This document shows positions 12,445 to 25,900 of a stretch of 64,000 nt of DNA, piece after piece; the first letter of the stretch is position 1, and every line of letters begins with the position of its first letter. This DNA comes from Trichinella spiralis. Its lineage: Eukaryota > Nematoda > Enoplea > Trichinellida > Trichinellidae. The notes under the pieces were generated by a model that worked only from the letters and a program-made list of their open reading frames with translations, ran no database searches and was not told the DNA's origin. The translations under genes and the position numbers were made by a program. The DNA is taken from the NCBI GenBank assembly GCA_000181795.3, contig CM012953.1:3061218-3125217 (forward strand), given 5' to 3'.

Positions 12445-13680
12445 TTAAATAAACGTTTCTATCCATGTCAAATAATTCGAAACAGCAGCGAAGACAATTT
12501 CTACCACACGATCACGTGATGTAAATGTTGACGCCAAAATGGCATACTGTATCCACGTATTATTAACTAAGCAGAACATAGGACTGCCAGAATCTCCCTT
12601 AATTGAAAAAAGCATAACAAGATATAAAATTAAATTTTTAAAAAGTCACAAACATGGAAGTACATCAAAGATATACTGGCCGTTGATTCGTCCATCAGCG
12701 CAAATTGGCTGTAGCGTAAGAGCAGGTTTTTTCCGACGTTCACATGGGACCACACGAAGTCGCATTTGACTCAAATATTTCCAATGAGGATTAGTATCAT
12801 CTGTACAAGAAAATATTGATAAACAAATCAAATAATAAATTGATAAATAAATAATAATCACTTTAATTTATATATAATTAATAAAGAAAATTGATTCACA
12901 ATTTAACCTCCAATTTTCCCCCATCCTGCTGTATAGCATTCTTGAAAATCAGGCCGGTAATCACGAGACGGCGGTAAGCATATTGGCTGTATGTTATCGG
13001 TGAAAAGCACAGGTGTCGGAAATTTTACTATTGCAATATCAAAAGCTTCAGTCTTCCAAATGAGAAAGTACGGATGAAGAAAATAGTTGTTCGATTTCAA
13101 CGAAATTGTTGAATTACTTTTAATACCCAAGTAATTCAATCCAAATTTTGCATATACAATTCCTTTTGCATGATAGGAGTTCCTTAAAAAAAAGCAAGCT
13201 TTATCACTCAGTTGAAGCAAACAAACAAACTAATTAAAAAAATGAATTTACGGCTATTTGCATGTAAATAAAAATAGCCCCTTATTTCTGTGTTGACATA
13301 TTATACATTCAATTTACTTATTAAATAGGAAACAATGAGCGCTTGTAAGCACGACATTGGAATAATTAGCAAGTCCATTTGGCATCAAAGTGCCGCTGCA
13401 CTGGTTAACGTACATCACATCTCCATAGGACATGTCCAATGTTAAACGAACCATGAATGGCAGAGAATGCTGTTCGGATAAATAGCGCTTCATCCATTTC
13501 AATGTGTACGGATGAGAAAACCGAAAATTCGATTTTACCTTGCCACAATTTTCTAAACTTGATTTGATCTAAACAAGCTTGCACTTTCAAATCTCAAAAG
13601 TGAATAAACTAAAAAGAACAGATAAATACTTCAGTAATACAGCATAATAATAAGTGAATTAAAATAAAAAATTGCTTCAT
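12445..13680 (-). CDS. Trypsin-fold (S1) serine protease, left paralogue
   Basis: Multi-exon gene for a secreted chymotrypsin-fold peptidase. It appears to start with a signal peptide (MKQFFILIHLLLCC, ATG at 13678-13680); the joining of the first two small exons is uncertain. Readable coding blocks are about 13319-13490 with LTSAHC (catalytic His), about 12909-13190 with AFDIAIVKF (catalytic Asp), CLPP and AGWG, about 12663-12803, and 12445-12600 with GDSGSP (catalytic Ser) to the stop. Cysteines equivalent to 42/58, 122, 136/201 and 168/182 are present. The spacing from Cys182 to GDSG is the standard 12 residues. However, the positions equal to trypsin 189-192 read Y-I-F-D, not D-S-C-Q, and no Cys220 equivalent is seen. 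So the triad is intact but the S1 pocket is not trypsin-like and one conserved disulfide is lost. Its partner is at 45797-47018. Substrate unknown; secretion is inferred from the leader. Confidence 0.85.
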
Positions 13681-14223
13681 CTTCCGTATCTGCAGGTTAT
13701 TACACGAAGTATTTGGACTAATTTTCAGATTAACTTGATCGCTCACAGATTTGGCAGCAAGAAATATATTATAAATGGCAAAATGTATTATTATTGCATA
13801 CCAAATTGCACATGGAAATTCCTTCTGTCAACAAAAATTTTCAGTTAGCTCATTAATAGATTTAACTAACCTTTTGAGAACATTAATTTTAAACCAAGAT
13901 TTAAAATCATTCAGTCTTAAAGCCACCCATTTAATTTTAACCAGATTCAATTTTGAATCAATGAACCCACTCTATTTGAGATTAAATACGTTGAAATTTA
14001 AAAACGGAATAAGTAAGGCAATTAAATACGCCACTTTTTGTTTGCATAAAATTCCATGTTTCGAACATAACTTTCACTTTTGCAAAATGTAGCAAACAAC
14101 ATTATTTTAATCAGTCATATTTATTTGTAAAAGCATGTTCAACAAAAAGAAGTTCATCAACAACAATACATATATGAGAAATGAATAATAAACAAATGGA
14201 AACTTCGCAAACTTGAGAAAAAT
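13681..14223. other. Spacer upstream of left protease
   Basis: AT-rich spacer shared with 45254-45796 in the other arm. It probably holds the protease promoter. A 105-codon plus-strand ORF (13775-14092) is open in both arms, but its differences look neutral, so I do not call it a gene. Confidence 0.6.
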
Positions 14224-14227
14224 TTAA

Positions 14228-15947
14228 CCCTCATCCGGGCGGCAAATTTTACACCTTAATCCGGACACCTGTCTACATATTTAGACACAAGAAGTTTCGT
14301 CATATTTATTCCCTGTACGTGATGTTAAAATGATTATTTTTTCAACTACTAATAATAATTTCACAAATAGAATATTTATTTTATTCAATGCAAGCGCTAC
14401 ACGATATATTAGTGATTTTATGGCTGCTATGCATATACTTTTTTACATGAATGGCAGCGGTTTCACGTTGATTTTCGACTTTCCTTCGACGTCCTTGCTC
14501 TCGGTGTTTTGATGGATTTTATCGTTCTATAACTGATATCTGTAACATTTATGATTTTAGGGCAGTCTGTAGTGGATGAAGATATGTTTAGTTTGTGCAT
14601 AGATTTTTTCATTTTGATACCTCATTTCGATATGTTGTTTGACCAGCTGAAAGCTCTCTCATAAACGCTTCTTTGTCTTCTGATAACTTTGCTGATGTCT
14701 CATCAATAAAAATGCGTTGTTGATGCACACCTCAACCATGAAATGCAACATCAGCATGGTGTATCAGCAGTTGGGCTTTTTTTATATCAAAAATCTTCTA
14801 TTCTTGCATCCATGCTATCCACACATCCTTTGCCAAGATTATAGCCATTTATGATGTTTGGTCTTTTGTCACACCTCACTGGTTGTCTATTTTGAACTTT
14901 GCGTGGCATGAAATCAACAGAAGAACATTATTGCTGTTTTTCCTTGGCACGTAATTGATCATCGTTATTTTTTTGTTGTGCTCACAAACAGCTAATGTAG
15001 AGTAAAAGATCACGTCGTGCTGCTTTATGCAAACATGCTAGAACATCACGCCGATGTGCAATTCCTGTACCAATAGCTGTAAGATCCTGCTCAAAAAGAT
15101 GTTTCACAGTGGAATATGATGTAAAATAACAGTCCATATAAATGTTTCTGTTAAAAGTTCACAAATGGCTGTGCCAATTGCCCAACTTTGGTGCTTGCTA
15201 GACCCATTTGTGGTTCTTTACTACTTCTGCCAATATATAACAAACTTTTCAGAGCATAACCATTCTCTGCGTCACATATCCACTTGATCTTCGCACCGCA
15301 CTTTCCTGGTCAAATGGTCAATGGGTATGGTAAAATGCAAAAGTGGCCTTCGCAGGTTCGCCACAACCGATTATTTATAGCAATGAATAGCTTCATAATG
15401 GATATCGCTCATCCAGTTTTTAAAGCTTCTATTAATAACTGACTGTTTTTGTCACATATTCAGCTAATAACAGTGACTCTTAAACAAACATCAAGAAGGT
15501 CTGAGAGCTCTGACAGACACTCATGAAGCATACTGTATTTATCTTTGGTGTTGACACCCTTTTTGTCTAATCTACTCTATAAAATTCAAGGAAACTTTAT
15601 CGCAGATTCCATAAAGCACACGAACATGGACCACATTCAAAAATAATCAATGTGGTAACCTCTGAGCATTTTAGCTACTACAAACATGTGGATTATTTCA
15701 GTATAAGAATAAAAATAAGAGAAAGTGTTATGTGTCTACATATGTAGACACGTGCCCGGAATATGAATAGTAAACATGAAACAATCGTTTAAAAACATCA
15801 TAGATCAAAAGCATTAACTGTGAAGATAGAGCATAAAATTTTATCGAAAGTTTTGGAATGAATAAGGCTAATTATTTTTTTTTTCATATCACAGCACTGC
15901 TCCAAACATGGTTTGTCTATATATGTAGACAGGTGCCCGGATTAGGG
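14228..15947 (-). mobile_element. piggyBac-family DNA transposon remnant, copy A
   Basis: A 1720-bp element with TTAA at both sides (14224-14227 and 15948-15951), the piggyBac target duplication. The terminal inverted repeats are CCCTCATCCGGGC on the left and, read inward from the right, CCCTAATCCGGGC. The coding strand is minus. Translated pieces match the piggyBac transposase core (a KIKWICDAENGYALK-like stretch), but stops and frameshifts interrupt it, so it is dead. An 18-bp perfect palindrome (TGTCTACATATGTAGACA, 15733-15750) and a near copy (15914-15931) sit near the right end, and a mutated copy lies inside the left end near 14270. The same TTAA insertion is present in the other arm as copy C. 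The element is short, so an N-terminal part is probably deleted. Confidence 0.9.
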
Positions 15948-15951
15948 TTAA

Positions 15952-18900
15952 TGCACTCTGTATGAACAACTGGATTCGAGGATGAATTGACAAAAAAGTT
16001 ATCAATACGAATCCAAAAATCTAAAAAACAAATAAAAAACATCATTTAGTGAAAGAATATAATGTACAATTATTTTATTTTTTATAAACATGATCAGTTA
16101 AAGTTTATCAGCACAACATCAATCAGTCGGCCTTTCCTATCAAGAATTTCAATCATCATTATAAATAATGAAAAAGATTAATTAATGCTTGCAATAAGCA
16201 AACTACATACACATACATAGCAAAATCGTACCAATATAAAATAATTCACTTCTGTCTACATATAAGCGCCTCTGTTTCGGATAAAATCTAAAATTAATTA
16301 GAACATCACGTTAGCAATTTATTAAATTTCATAAAAAAATCAAATACTTATTTAAAAAGGCCACCTCATATCAATAAACAATTAAACTAATAACCATTCA
16401 AAGTAAACACTTTTAAAACAAATGTAAAATTATTGTAACTGAAAGTAAGCATTAATAATTTACTTTTAGTTAATATTTCATTTCATTTAACTATTACTGC
16501 TGATTAAGATCAACTAGTTGTAACTGATTAGAAACTGATATTTCACAAACTCGGAATAACACAAATTTATCATTACTGAAAAAAGTAATATTAAATGAAT
16601 ACAAGAGAAACATAAAAACAATTAATTTCTTCATGTTATTGCTCATAATTTCATCGTTAAGATGGATTTTAATAAATTCGCTTAAAACAAGTCTTACTTA
16701 ATTTAAAACGCTTGCAAGTGACAAAAACAAGTATTACAATTTATTGTAAAAGCAAACGTTGAACTAAACTGGATTTCAAGATATGACAACAACACACCTA
16801 CAAAACAAATTAAATGTTTTCAAGTAAGAATGAAATAGATAGTAATCAGCCTAGCCCAGTACTTACAAAAATAATTGAATACATATCTAATTGCAAATGA
16901 AGAAAGTGAAAAGTAATAATAAGCAGTTATTAAAGAAAATTTTCTATTATAATCATTTTATCATAGACAAATAAATAAAATGACTAACAAAAGTTCATGA
17001 GTATAAAATAATTTAATAATACAGTATCAGTTTTAAGCAAAGTTTTTTAATTCTAAAATTTTACTTCAAATTAGTGTTTACTAGCGTGTACTGTATATTG
17101 AATCTTAATTTTCTTTTATAGGTGCCGAATTTATTTTTATTAAAAAATTATATGTTCAAGTTTCCAAAATTTTATTAATAAATTTAAAATTTGTAAAGTA
17201 ACTACTTTCTTAATATGCTTTGATAAGTTTACAAAAATCAATAATTCCCTTTTAAAGTTGATTTCAAATGAATGTATGTTGTATTTGCTTAAAAGGTATT
17301 GTTTCATTATATGACTATCGGAGAATCTTATTACTTTTCTGAAACTAATCAATTACAGTTGTTTTCGGATACAACTCTTCCTGAAATTCCATACTGCCTT
17401 TGTATTACAGTACATGTGATGGCCCAAAAGTTGTGTGTGGAATCCTGTTTTTAATTATTGTAATGAAAGTTTATTTCCGCTAGGTAAGCTGTTCATTTAG
17501 TTTGCCAGTAATGGTAAAACTTATAAAGGCAAACCTATTTTCGATATTTTATGTTCTTTCTTTGTACTAATTATGTGAATAGGTTGACAAATAGAATTTT
17601 TGTATTTAGATAAAAATTAATATTGAAATGCTTATTGTGGTGATTTTAAATATTGTTTTATAATATTGCTTGATAAAATTATTTATTATGATCAAGAAAT
17701 AGTTTGCCCAACGTAATCTGTTTAGAACAGTCTAGTTAAGAAATTACAAATAGAACACTGCTTCAGTTAAGAAGTAATTGTTATTTATAGTGATTTAAAT
17801 TGTTTTAATATAATGAATTTTGGATATTTGTTTGTTCCTATTGATATAAATATTCAATTATTACTTATTGTTATTGTTGAATTGGTTTTATGAATGAATT
17901 AAAAATTGTCTTATGTGATTGGAAAATAATTGAAATGCACAAATGAAATTTAATTAATCAGTGCTGTGTAATAAAGAAATTATAATATATTTATCCAAGT
18001 TTTAAATTGTACAAACTGGTTTCAAAAAATGCTATGTTTGAGCAAACTGCAGATAAGTGGTTGAAAAAAAAAACTGATTGTGCAGATTGGCGAATTGCAA
18101 TAGACCTTTAGTTTCCGCTTCCATTTATGTCATTATAAATTGTTTGTTGTTGTTTGGTGTGATTTTTGTCTTCTGTCAGATTGCATATATACATATATAT
18201 TGTACTGGTTATTTTGACGTTTCGTCCTGGCTGTGATTGCTTGCTGCACAGCGATGCAATTTCATTTTTCTAGTTGCAGTTGAATTTCAATCTCTGGTTG
18301 GTTCAATTTGCAAATTTGATTGTAAATAACACCGTGTGATGATGTTTTTTGTTGTTTCGGTAAAGTTTTCGTTATATTTACATTTTCATCAGTTGTGCAT
18401 CATTTTTATTTTACACTTGTGCAGAAATTGATCGATTTTTAATCCGTTTCGTTTTGATCGATAAATTTGATTCGAAATTGATCAAGCTTTGTAATGTATT
18501 TCAACTGCAATAAGCGTTTTCCATCTAGGCGTTGCAGTCATTCTCAATCTTCACTAGTTGTCATCTATTCAGTTACTATTGGAAGAAAGACTGTTGATTA
18601 ATTAATGGTTCAGTAAATTCTTTCTTTAAATGGAATTTGTTTATCAGAAATTAAGTTTGCATGAAAGCGCGGAAGTGAATATCATTTTATTTTCTAATCG
18701 GACTCGAATTGTTTATAATTTTTAATGTTAATGTTTTATTAAATGTTTAATTAATAAAGAATTGGAAATTTGAATAATTTCTTTTATGAATTCAACTTTC
18801 ATTGAATCGTTAAATCAGTAGTTACCTAATTATCAATTACGGTACGTTTTGCCATTACAATTTGCATTTTTTGAATACGATTATTTTATAACTGTGACAA

Positions 18901-19900
18901 TTTTCAACATGAATGGCAGTTTGAAAATAATTGAAACTTTTATTTTTATTATTTTTTAAAAGTCTGAAAAATATATTTTACTTTCTATGTATCAGATTCT
19001 TAGAATCTGACTTGAAATCACAAATGACATTTTGATCGGAAGCAAATTGTAACGTTGAATCAATAATGCAAAGTCATTATTTTATTACTGACGTAGAAAT
19101 ATCCCACTATCAGCAGTATATACAAGTTTATTTTATTTATTTATATATTTTAGAAATTGCTTTGTGTTTTGTTTGTCTCGCAAAGTTATTTTGAACAATG
19201 AATGAATATTCATGTTTTACTGAACACGAAAAAAAAAACTTTTTCCGCTTCCAGTCTAATGTTATTTTTTATTTGTGCGTAGTCGAGTTGTCATAATGAA
19301 TAAAATGCTTGTTTGCTTTTTAAATTCATTTACAGAGAAAATATTTTTTTCAATCTTGTGGGATTGCTTTGATGAGTAAAAAAAGAGGGAACATGCTGGA
19401 GATGGGTTGTGGTGAATTTTTTAATGTAAAATATGAAATCAGTTATTTTTGCAAAATTTTATTTTCTCGTTCAGCGTTTCTTTGTATTGATTGTAAATGT
19501 CCACTGTTGCATGATAGGGGCAGTTTAAATGAGATATGAGAAAAAAAAAGTAGTGCCGCAAAACAACTTTCAAAACAGGTGCAAGCTAGTTTCCTGCGAT
19601 GTTGCAGCTGCTGGTCAGTATGCTGATCTTAGAATGCTTAATTTCACGGTCGATTGTGTTTGTTATTTTCATCGTAGCCTATACTCTTCCATTGAATATC
19701 AATAATAGAAATTTTGAAAAAAATGTGTTTGTTGTAAATTTTTTTACTCTTGCAGAACTATTTTATTTGTGACTGCTTCAATTTGTGCAGTTATTATTAT
19801 TATGTAACATTGTGAATTGAGTGGAACTTTAAATTTTATTTTTATTTCAGCACATACTGCTGTTTGGATTCGGATGTTGTGAAATGGTTGAATTTCCATT
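15952..19900. other. Gene-free AT-rich DNA upstream of the DMXL gene
   Basis: No supported coding sequence. The longest ORF is about 70 codons of AT-rich composition. A TTTTATTTCAG acceptor-like site at about 19840-19850 lies 50 bp before the DMXL start. The first DMXL exon may therefore be joined to a 5' UTR exon or a spliced leader, and part of this region may be a 5' intron plus the promoter. Confidence 0.55.
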
Positions 19901-22900
19901 ATGAGCGTTCATCAAATTATTACCGGAGCTTTGAACAAAGGCGAAAGTGTATTCTCCGTCGGTGTAATTGAAGGAATCAGTTTTACGGTAAAATTTAAAT
20001 TTTTTTAAAAATTATTTCTCAATCTGTTAATTGGTATCATTATTTCTTTTTGTAAATCGAACACAGGCTTGTGCTGTGGGTTGTGATATTGTGATTTTGG
20101 ATGGCGAATTTCAACGAGTACAAATTATTCCAGGCTCGTCTACAGGCTTTGTCCAAGTGACTGCGATTGCATGTTGCCAAGAAAGTGGAAAAGTATTGTT
20201 ATGAATTTTGGAAAAAAATTTTTTTTTATTACTAAATTACTTTTGCTTTTTCGTTTGAAGATTGCAGCTGCGTTTTACGATTTCATTCGAATTTATAAGC
20301 CATTTCGTGTATCTGATTCAGATGTTCGACGTCCAGAAAATGTAAATTTATTTATTATTTTCTGTAGCATTTTTTTTCGGATGTTGATAGTTTTAAAGAG
20401 ACTTTTACCAAAACAATAATAATAGAACTGAAAATTATATATGTATGTATGTATAATAATTAATTGGATTATTATTTGCAGGGTTTGAACTATCAGTGGT
20501 TTGAAACGTTCAGTTTTCCGTTCAATTCTTTTGTCACTTGCTTGTCTTGGAATTTGGACGGTATACGGATACTTTCGTATTTCCATGTTTTCTTTAAGAA
20601 AAACAACAAAATACAATAACACATTTTGCAGGCTTGAGACTTTTGGTTAGTTCGGAAAATGAGTTGCAAATGTTACAGCATCCGATCGTGAACGATCCGT
20701 GCAATTTGGCCGATTCCAACGTCAACTTTAGTGGAATAAAATTCGGCTTGGAAGCAGAGCTTGATTCGGTTGCCGTGGTAACAAAGCCGTGGAAGTGCAT
20801 CTGGTGTTCGAAGTTTGTATTTTGTGGAATAAATTTTAATACTGATATTCCTTTCTGTTTTCTTTTTGAAGAAGAATAAATTCCCCACTGCGTCAGGTGA
20901 AATTTTCTCCAGACAGTGATTTGTTTGCAACGTGCGGAAAAGTGTGGGAAATTTGTTTTTGCGTTAATATTTTTCCAATACAATATCCAATAATTATTCA
21001 ATAAAAAACGTTAGGATGATCGAGTGATTCGTGTTTGGTTTCTCGATTCCACCACCGAGGCTAAAAGTGATACGGGCGAAAAGTTGGTCTACAATTACGT
21101 TTGCCTGCAACATCCGAAGCCGGTTGTTGGATTCGAATGGAGAAAATCTGGTCGCTACATGCTCAGGTATGTTTTTTTTTGATTTTGACGGTATATTTTT
21201 GTAAAACAAACAACACAGGGGCTTGGTGGCAAACGTATTGATAAGCTGGTGTCAGGATCACATTTCTCGAATTTGGTGCGAAACGACATCCATTACGGAC
21301 GCAGATTTGGGGCAGCCGTTGAAAGCAGCCGACACGACCGCTCCCAATCAGTTGGACGACCGTCCAGACGGCCGGGATGTGAGGTGGAAAATATTGCAAC
21401 GATTCAAGCACCTCAAGTAAGAAATTAATTAATTAATTAATTAATTAATTTTTTTAATATTTTCCCTTTGCTATTGAGAAAAAAGAAAAAAGCCAAGTTG
21501 GATTCGTCGTTGGTGAACAATTCCGTCCATCCGTTCGGTTTTTCCAACGAATTTTTTTCCACTTCGACGGACGAGCTTGGCGCCGGTGTCCATTTCCACT
21601 TGTCGGCCAGCATCAATCCCAAAACAGGTAAGCAAGCTATTATTGTTGTTGTTGTTGTTCATTTATGCTAATTTAGATTGCTTGCTGGTTCCGTCGATGG
21701 ATAGCTTTTCCCAAGATTCAACAATGACCGTTCATTGGTTGAACAACAAAGAGCTGGTCTTTTGCAGAGGGGCGGAAAAAGTGCTCGCTGAAGCTGTTCA
21801 TTTTGAAAATTTAACTACCGGTCGTTTGTCGTTGACCGTTGATCAAAAAATGCCACATTCAGAAAGCAGAGGTGTGGTTATAAAAAACGAATCAAAAAAA
21901 TACTACGAGATGATGATGGTTGATTTTCAGGTTCCGATTTGGACCAGTCCAGTACAGTTAGTGTTCCAAGTTCGATTCTATCTCAGGCAATGATAATTTT
22001 TTTTGTTGATAATTTATAATTTCTTTTCTTTTTTATTACTTCTATTCCAGCGCAAAGATTACGTGGATGTGAAGCTCGATTTGCTTTTCCGCGAATGGCA
22101 ACATTCTTTTGATGTTCTTTTTGCAATTCATCCGCTTGACGGCAGTTTGCTTGTTTGGTGAATTGTGTGAACGGAGACAGACTGAGCTTCGATTGAATAA
22201 ATGAAGCATTTTATTTTTTTACAAATGCATCTTGTTTTTTTTTTACTTCAGGACAGTGGACTATTTGGACAACGTTACAAGGCAGGCGCAGGTGAATTTC
22301 GCCTCACGATTGCCGGGCGTTTTTCCGCTCACGGACGCCGCGTCGCTTCATCACAATTTGGCAGTGCTGAATTCGACGGGTTCGTTTCCGCTTACTGTAT
22401 CTGCCCCGACTTCCAAATCTTCGAGCTCAAGTGATTGTTCTGTTGGTTATTTATTTTGTTTCCAAAAAAAATTAAAACTGTTTTTTCAGGCAATTGCAAA
22501 TTCACTTCCGACTTTTTGGTCGACCAGGAACAACAACATCTGAGCGTTTACTTATTGACAACGCATCACAATGGTACGTTGAATTTGTGGCATTTGAATT
22601 TGGACGAAAAATCCAACTACAGTCACATATTGAGCATCACGCACAAATCCAGAATGTGTGGCCACAGGTGAAAACAATTCTTTTTTTTTCCTTGAAAAAT
22701 ATCACTGCACCATGTATTATTACACTCGATACTGTTTTTCAGATTCATCGTGAAAAGTGTCGCTTGCCATCCAATCTTGCCATTGTTTTTAACCACTAGT
22801 CATCACAATGTGCGTAGAAAAAAGTAAGATTGAATTAAAATTTATTTAATACTAATACTAATACTAATAATAATAATAATAATAGATTCGTCGAAGAACA

Positions 22901-25900
22901 AAATTTAAAAAAACACTCAATTACAAATTCTGACGTGCAGTTGTTCAACTCGGAATTGATTCTCTGGTATGTGGAACCGGTGGGTCCGTTGAAAAGATCC
23001 GGCGGTGTGTTCGAACTGTCTCGGATAAACAGTTCAGAATTGTCGGCTTTTTCCAGCATCGCTTGGATTCCGAGTGTATTGCCGAGGTATTATTTATTTA
23101 TCCGACATTTTATTTGTTTATTTATTTATGTTTTGATCCTTTTTTTCAGTTCTACTCTTGGACAGACTTGCAATTCGGTTAGCTGTTGTTTCATCGCGTC
23201 CGATGGGCAGTGTTTGCGCATTTACCAGGCAGTATTGGACGCCAAGGCGTTGTTGTCCGATATGAAATTTGCTAAACAGGTATATCAGATCCACCACCAT
23301 TATTATTATTGTTATTAATCTTTATCGTTTGGTCGAGCAAAAATTCATTTTTTGTATTTCATTTCTAAAAATGCATTTTCCATACTTTTTCAGCCATCGA
23401 TGAGGAACAATTTGTGTGAAAATTTGAATGTTCGTCGACGCTTTTCAACCGATTTGCCAATGTTGAACATCGTCTCGACACAGTCGACCGCCAGACCCGG
23501 TTGCATCATCGAATTGGACATGATCGCCGACGCTAGTCATGTATTTCTTTTACATATTATAGTCCACAAAAAAACAGAGAAAACTATTTTTTGAACAAAT
23601 AAAAATTTTCAATAAAATTATCCCTTTTTTTTCAGGAATGGAGGCACGTGCAATTGATGCACGTTTTTCACGAAGAAATTATGCTTGCCAACAACGACGG
23701 CTCTCCTCCTCAGTCGGAACTGTTGGACAGATCCGACGCGACCGCTTTTCACGATCGATTTTACCTCGTATTATTAGAAAGGCGTAAAATAGCCCAAGGA
23801 TCGACAACGTTCATCGTACACATGTGGTTGATTGGACTGTATGTTCACAATGATGAAGGTAATTGTTTTTTTTTTCGTTTCTAATAATTTTCTTTGCTGC
23901 ATTCTATTCAATTTTGTTGTATTTGAAAAATGTTTAGCCAGCTTGAACGACATTGAAGGTCATAATTTCCACCATGGAGATGTTTCATCCAAATTGCACA
24001 TCTATTCGAAAAAGGTAACTAAACAGTAAAATGATAAATAAGGAAAAATGTGTTTTGATTGTTTTGTGATTAATCTTCAGGTATGCTCGCAAGTTTTACC
24101 ATTGCCAGAAGGAGTTAAAGTAGTCGACTGTTCACCGAGTGTTGGCCATTTGTCTTCAGCTTCGTTGTATCCATCCTGCAGGGCACCGTATCTTTTAGTA
24201 ACCGCTTGTTCGGACAGGAAGTTTCGATTTTGGAAATGCAACGTTGATGATGATAATAATATTAATAATAAGAATCAGAATCAGAATACACCAGTAGCAA
24301 TGACGAAATCGTTACGTTACACTTGGATAGAATGGAAAATGGCCAACAGTAAAGGAGGGCCCAGTGAAATTGAAACCGAAGGTAATTTTTCTTCTTTTCG
24401 ATGAAGCTTTTTGAATTTTATTTTATTTTATTTTTTATAAAGGCGCCGCTTTGCGCGTCAGCTGTGCATACAGTGGACGAATTGCTTGTGCTTACGATCC
24501 GGAAATTCCAATGGTCAGTTCTGATGCTAATGTGGAAACGGTGAACGTGAACGTGGCCGTTTATGAATGCGAATCGACCGGCGGTATTGAGTGGGTTGAA
24601 GAAAATTTGATCCAATTGAAAAACATACGCATACAGCGCATCGCTTATGTTCCCAGCGATGCTGACGCTTTTTCACTGGTACCTTTTCTTTTATACAAAT
24701 ATTATTATTGATCGTATTATTTTATCATAGTGGTGGGAACAGTCACCGGATTGGCAGCCGAATTTGTTGGAAAAAAGGCAAAATTCGATGATGCTTCGAA
24801 TCACTTCAGCAGCGAACATTTCCACTTTGACAAAGAACACAGTCAAAGGTTGTTACGTGGAAGGAGGAAGCAATGAATTCCGCTGTCGTGATATGGTACG
24901 GCTCGGTTGGGTGTCAGCCGAAGACGGTTCGCATATTTTGACCATCGGCGTTGGTTCGAGCATCTTTTTGTACGCACCAGTGGCCGAAGACGTTGCCCAA
25001 CATTACGTGGCGATGATGAAAGAACCGGAGCAGGGAAATCAGAAGCGACGTGGTCTGTTTCGACGTGCTTCTACCATTGCCACTCGTGTACGGTTGTTTC
25101 GAGAATTACAGACCAAGCAGTGGATGAAATGGATTTTCTTTTTGTTCCTTTATTTCAGGCAAAGCACATGGTCCGGTGGATATGCTTGCGAAGAGTGGAA
25201 TTGGAATCGGCCGACGGCTTGCCCCCGATGCCTCGGATGTTGAGCTGGGTTCGACACGGTATCATGGTGGTCGGTCTTGATACGGAAATGCGCATCTACA
25301 GTCAGTGGAACATGACTGGTACGTGTGAAGCGAACGACGAGGGTCTGGTGACGTCGAAATCGACAGCCGTTTTTCCGACGGCGATGTCGGCGTTGGATTT
25401 GATGCGCAAAACCGATGCCGGGAGCAAGAAGAGACGCGACGCCAGAGAAGCGCACGGCTCGAAGGAGAAAGTGGCCGAACAGTGGAGCGAGCGGTTTTTG
25501 CGTCTGGTCAGTTTCGAAGGTCTGTTCGAAGCGGCCCGCGTGGCCACGCCTTTGCTTCCCCAATACCATCCCAGGCAGTTGATCGAGCTGATGAAAGCCG
25601 GCCAGACGAGCATGGTCCACGCGATACTGATGCATGTTTTGAATCAGATACGCAAATACGACGTGCCCAGAACACGGAGATGTGGACCAGCGTTGTCGGA
25701 GCTGAACCACGATCTCGACTCGGACGACACTGGCAAGGCAATATCCCGTCGACCATCACTCTGCGCTCCGGAAGTTGGCCTGCTGGGCGACGACGGTTCG
25801 GCCGAATATGTGGAATTGGATTTCATTTCTCCGCTGCCGTTGTACTCGCTGCTGCGATTCAACTTGAACCTGTTCAACGTGAAAAATAACAGCAACGACA

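Larger units (their letters stand above)
8725..15515 (-). repeat. Left arm of large inverted duplication
   Basis: This segment is the reverse complement of about 43975-53200, apart from a 2.4-kb deletion. The shared order, read on minus, is piggyBac remnant, about 0.5-kb spacer, serine protease gene, short spacer, 3' half of the Mesh-like gene. The outer limit falls near 8725, where similarity stops within a GAAT-type run. The inner homology runs through the shared piggyBac body to about 15515. Identity is uneven: the spacer and protease are visibly diverged, while about 8.99-11.72 kb is almost identical to its partner. Confidence 0.9.

Noticed and set aside
13775..14092. 105-codon ORF open in both arms (partner 45385-45702, minus)
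   Set aside because: The two copies have about 14 amino acid changes against about 5 silent changes by eye, close to the neutral ratio, with no domain or signal peptide. It probably survives by chance.
25150..25710. 186-codon minus-strand ORF
   Set aside because: Antisense shadow of the DMXL exon in a GC-richer stretch.
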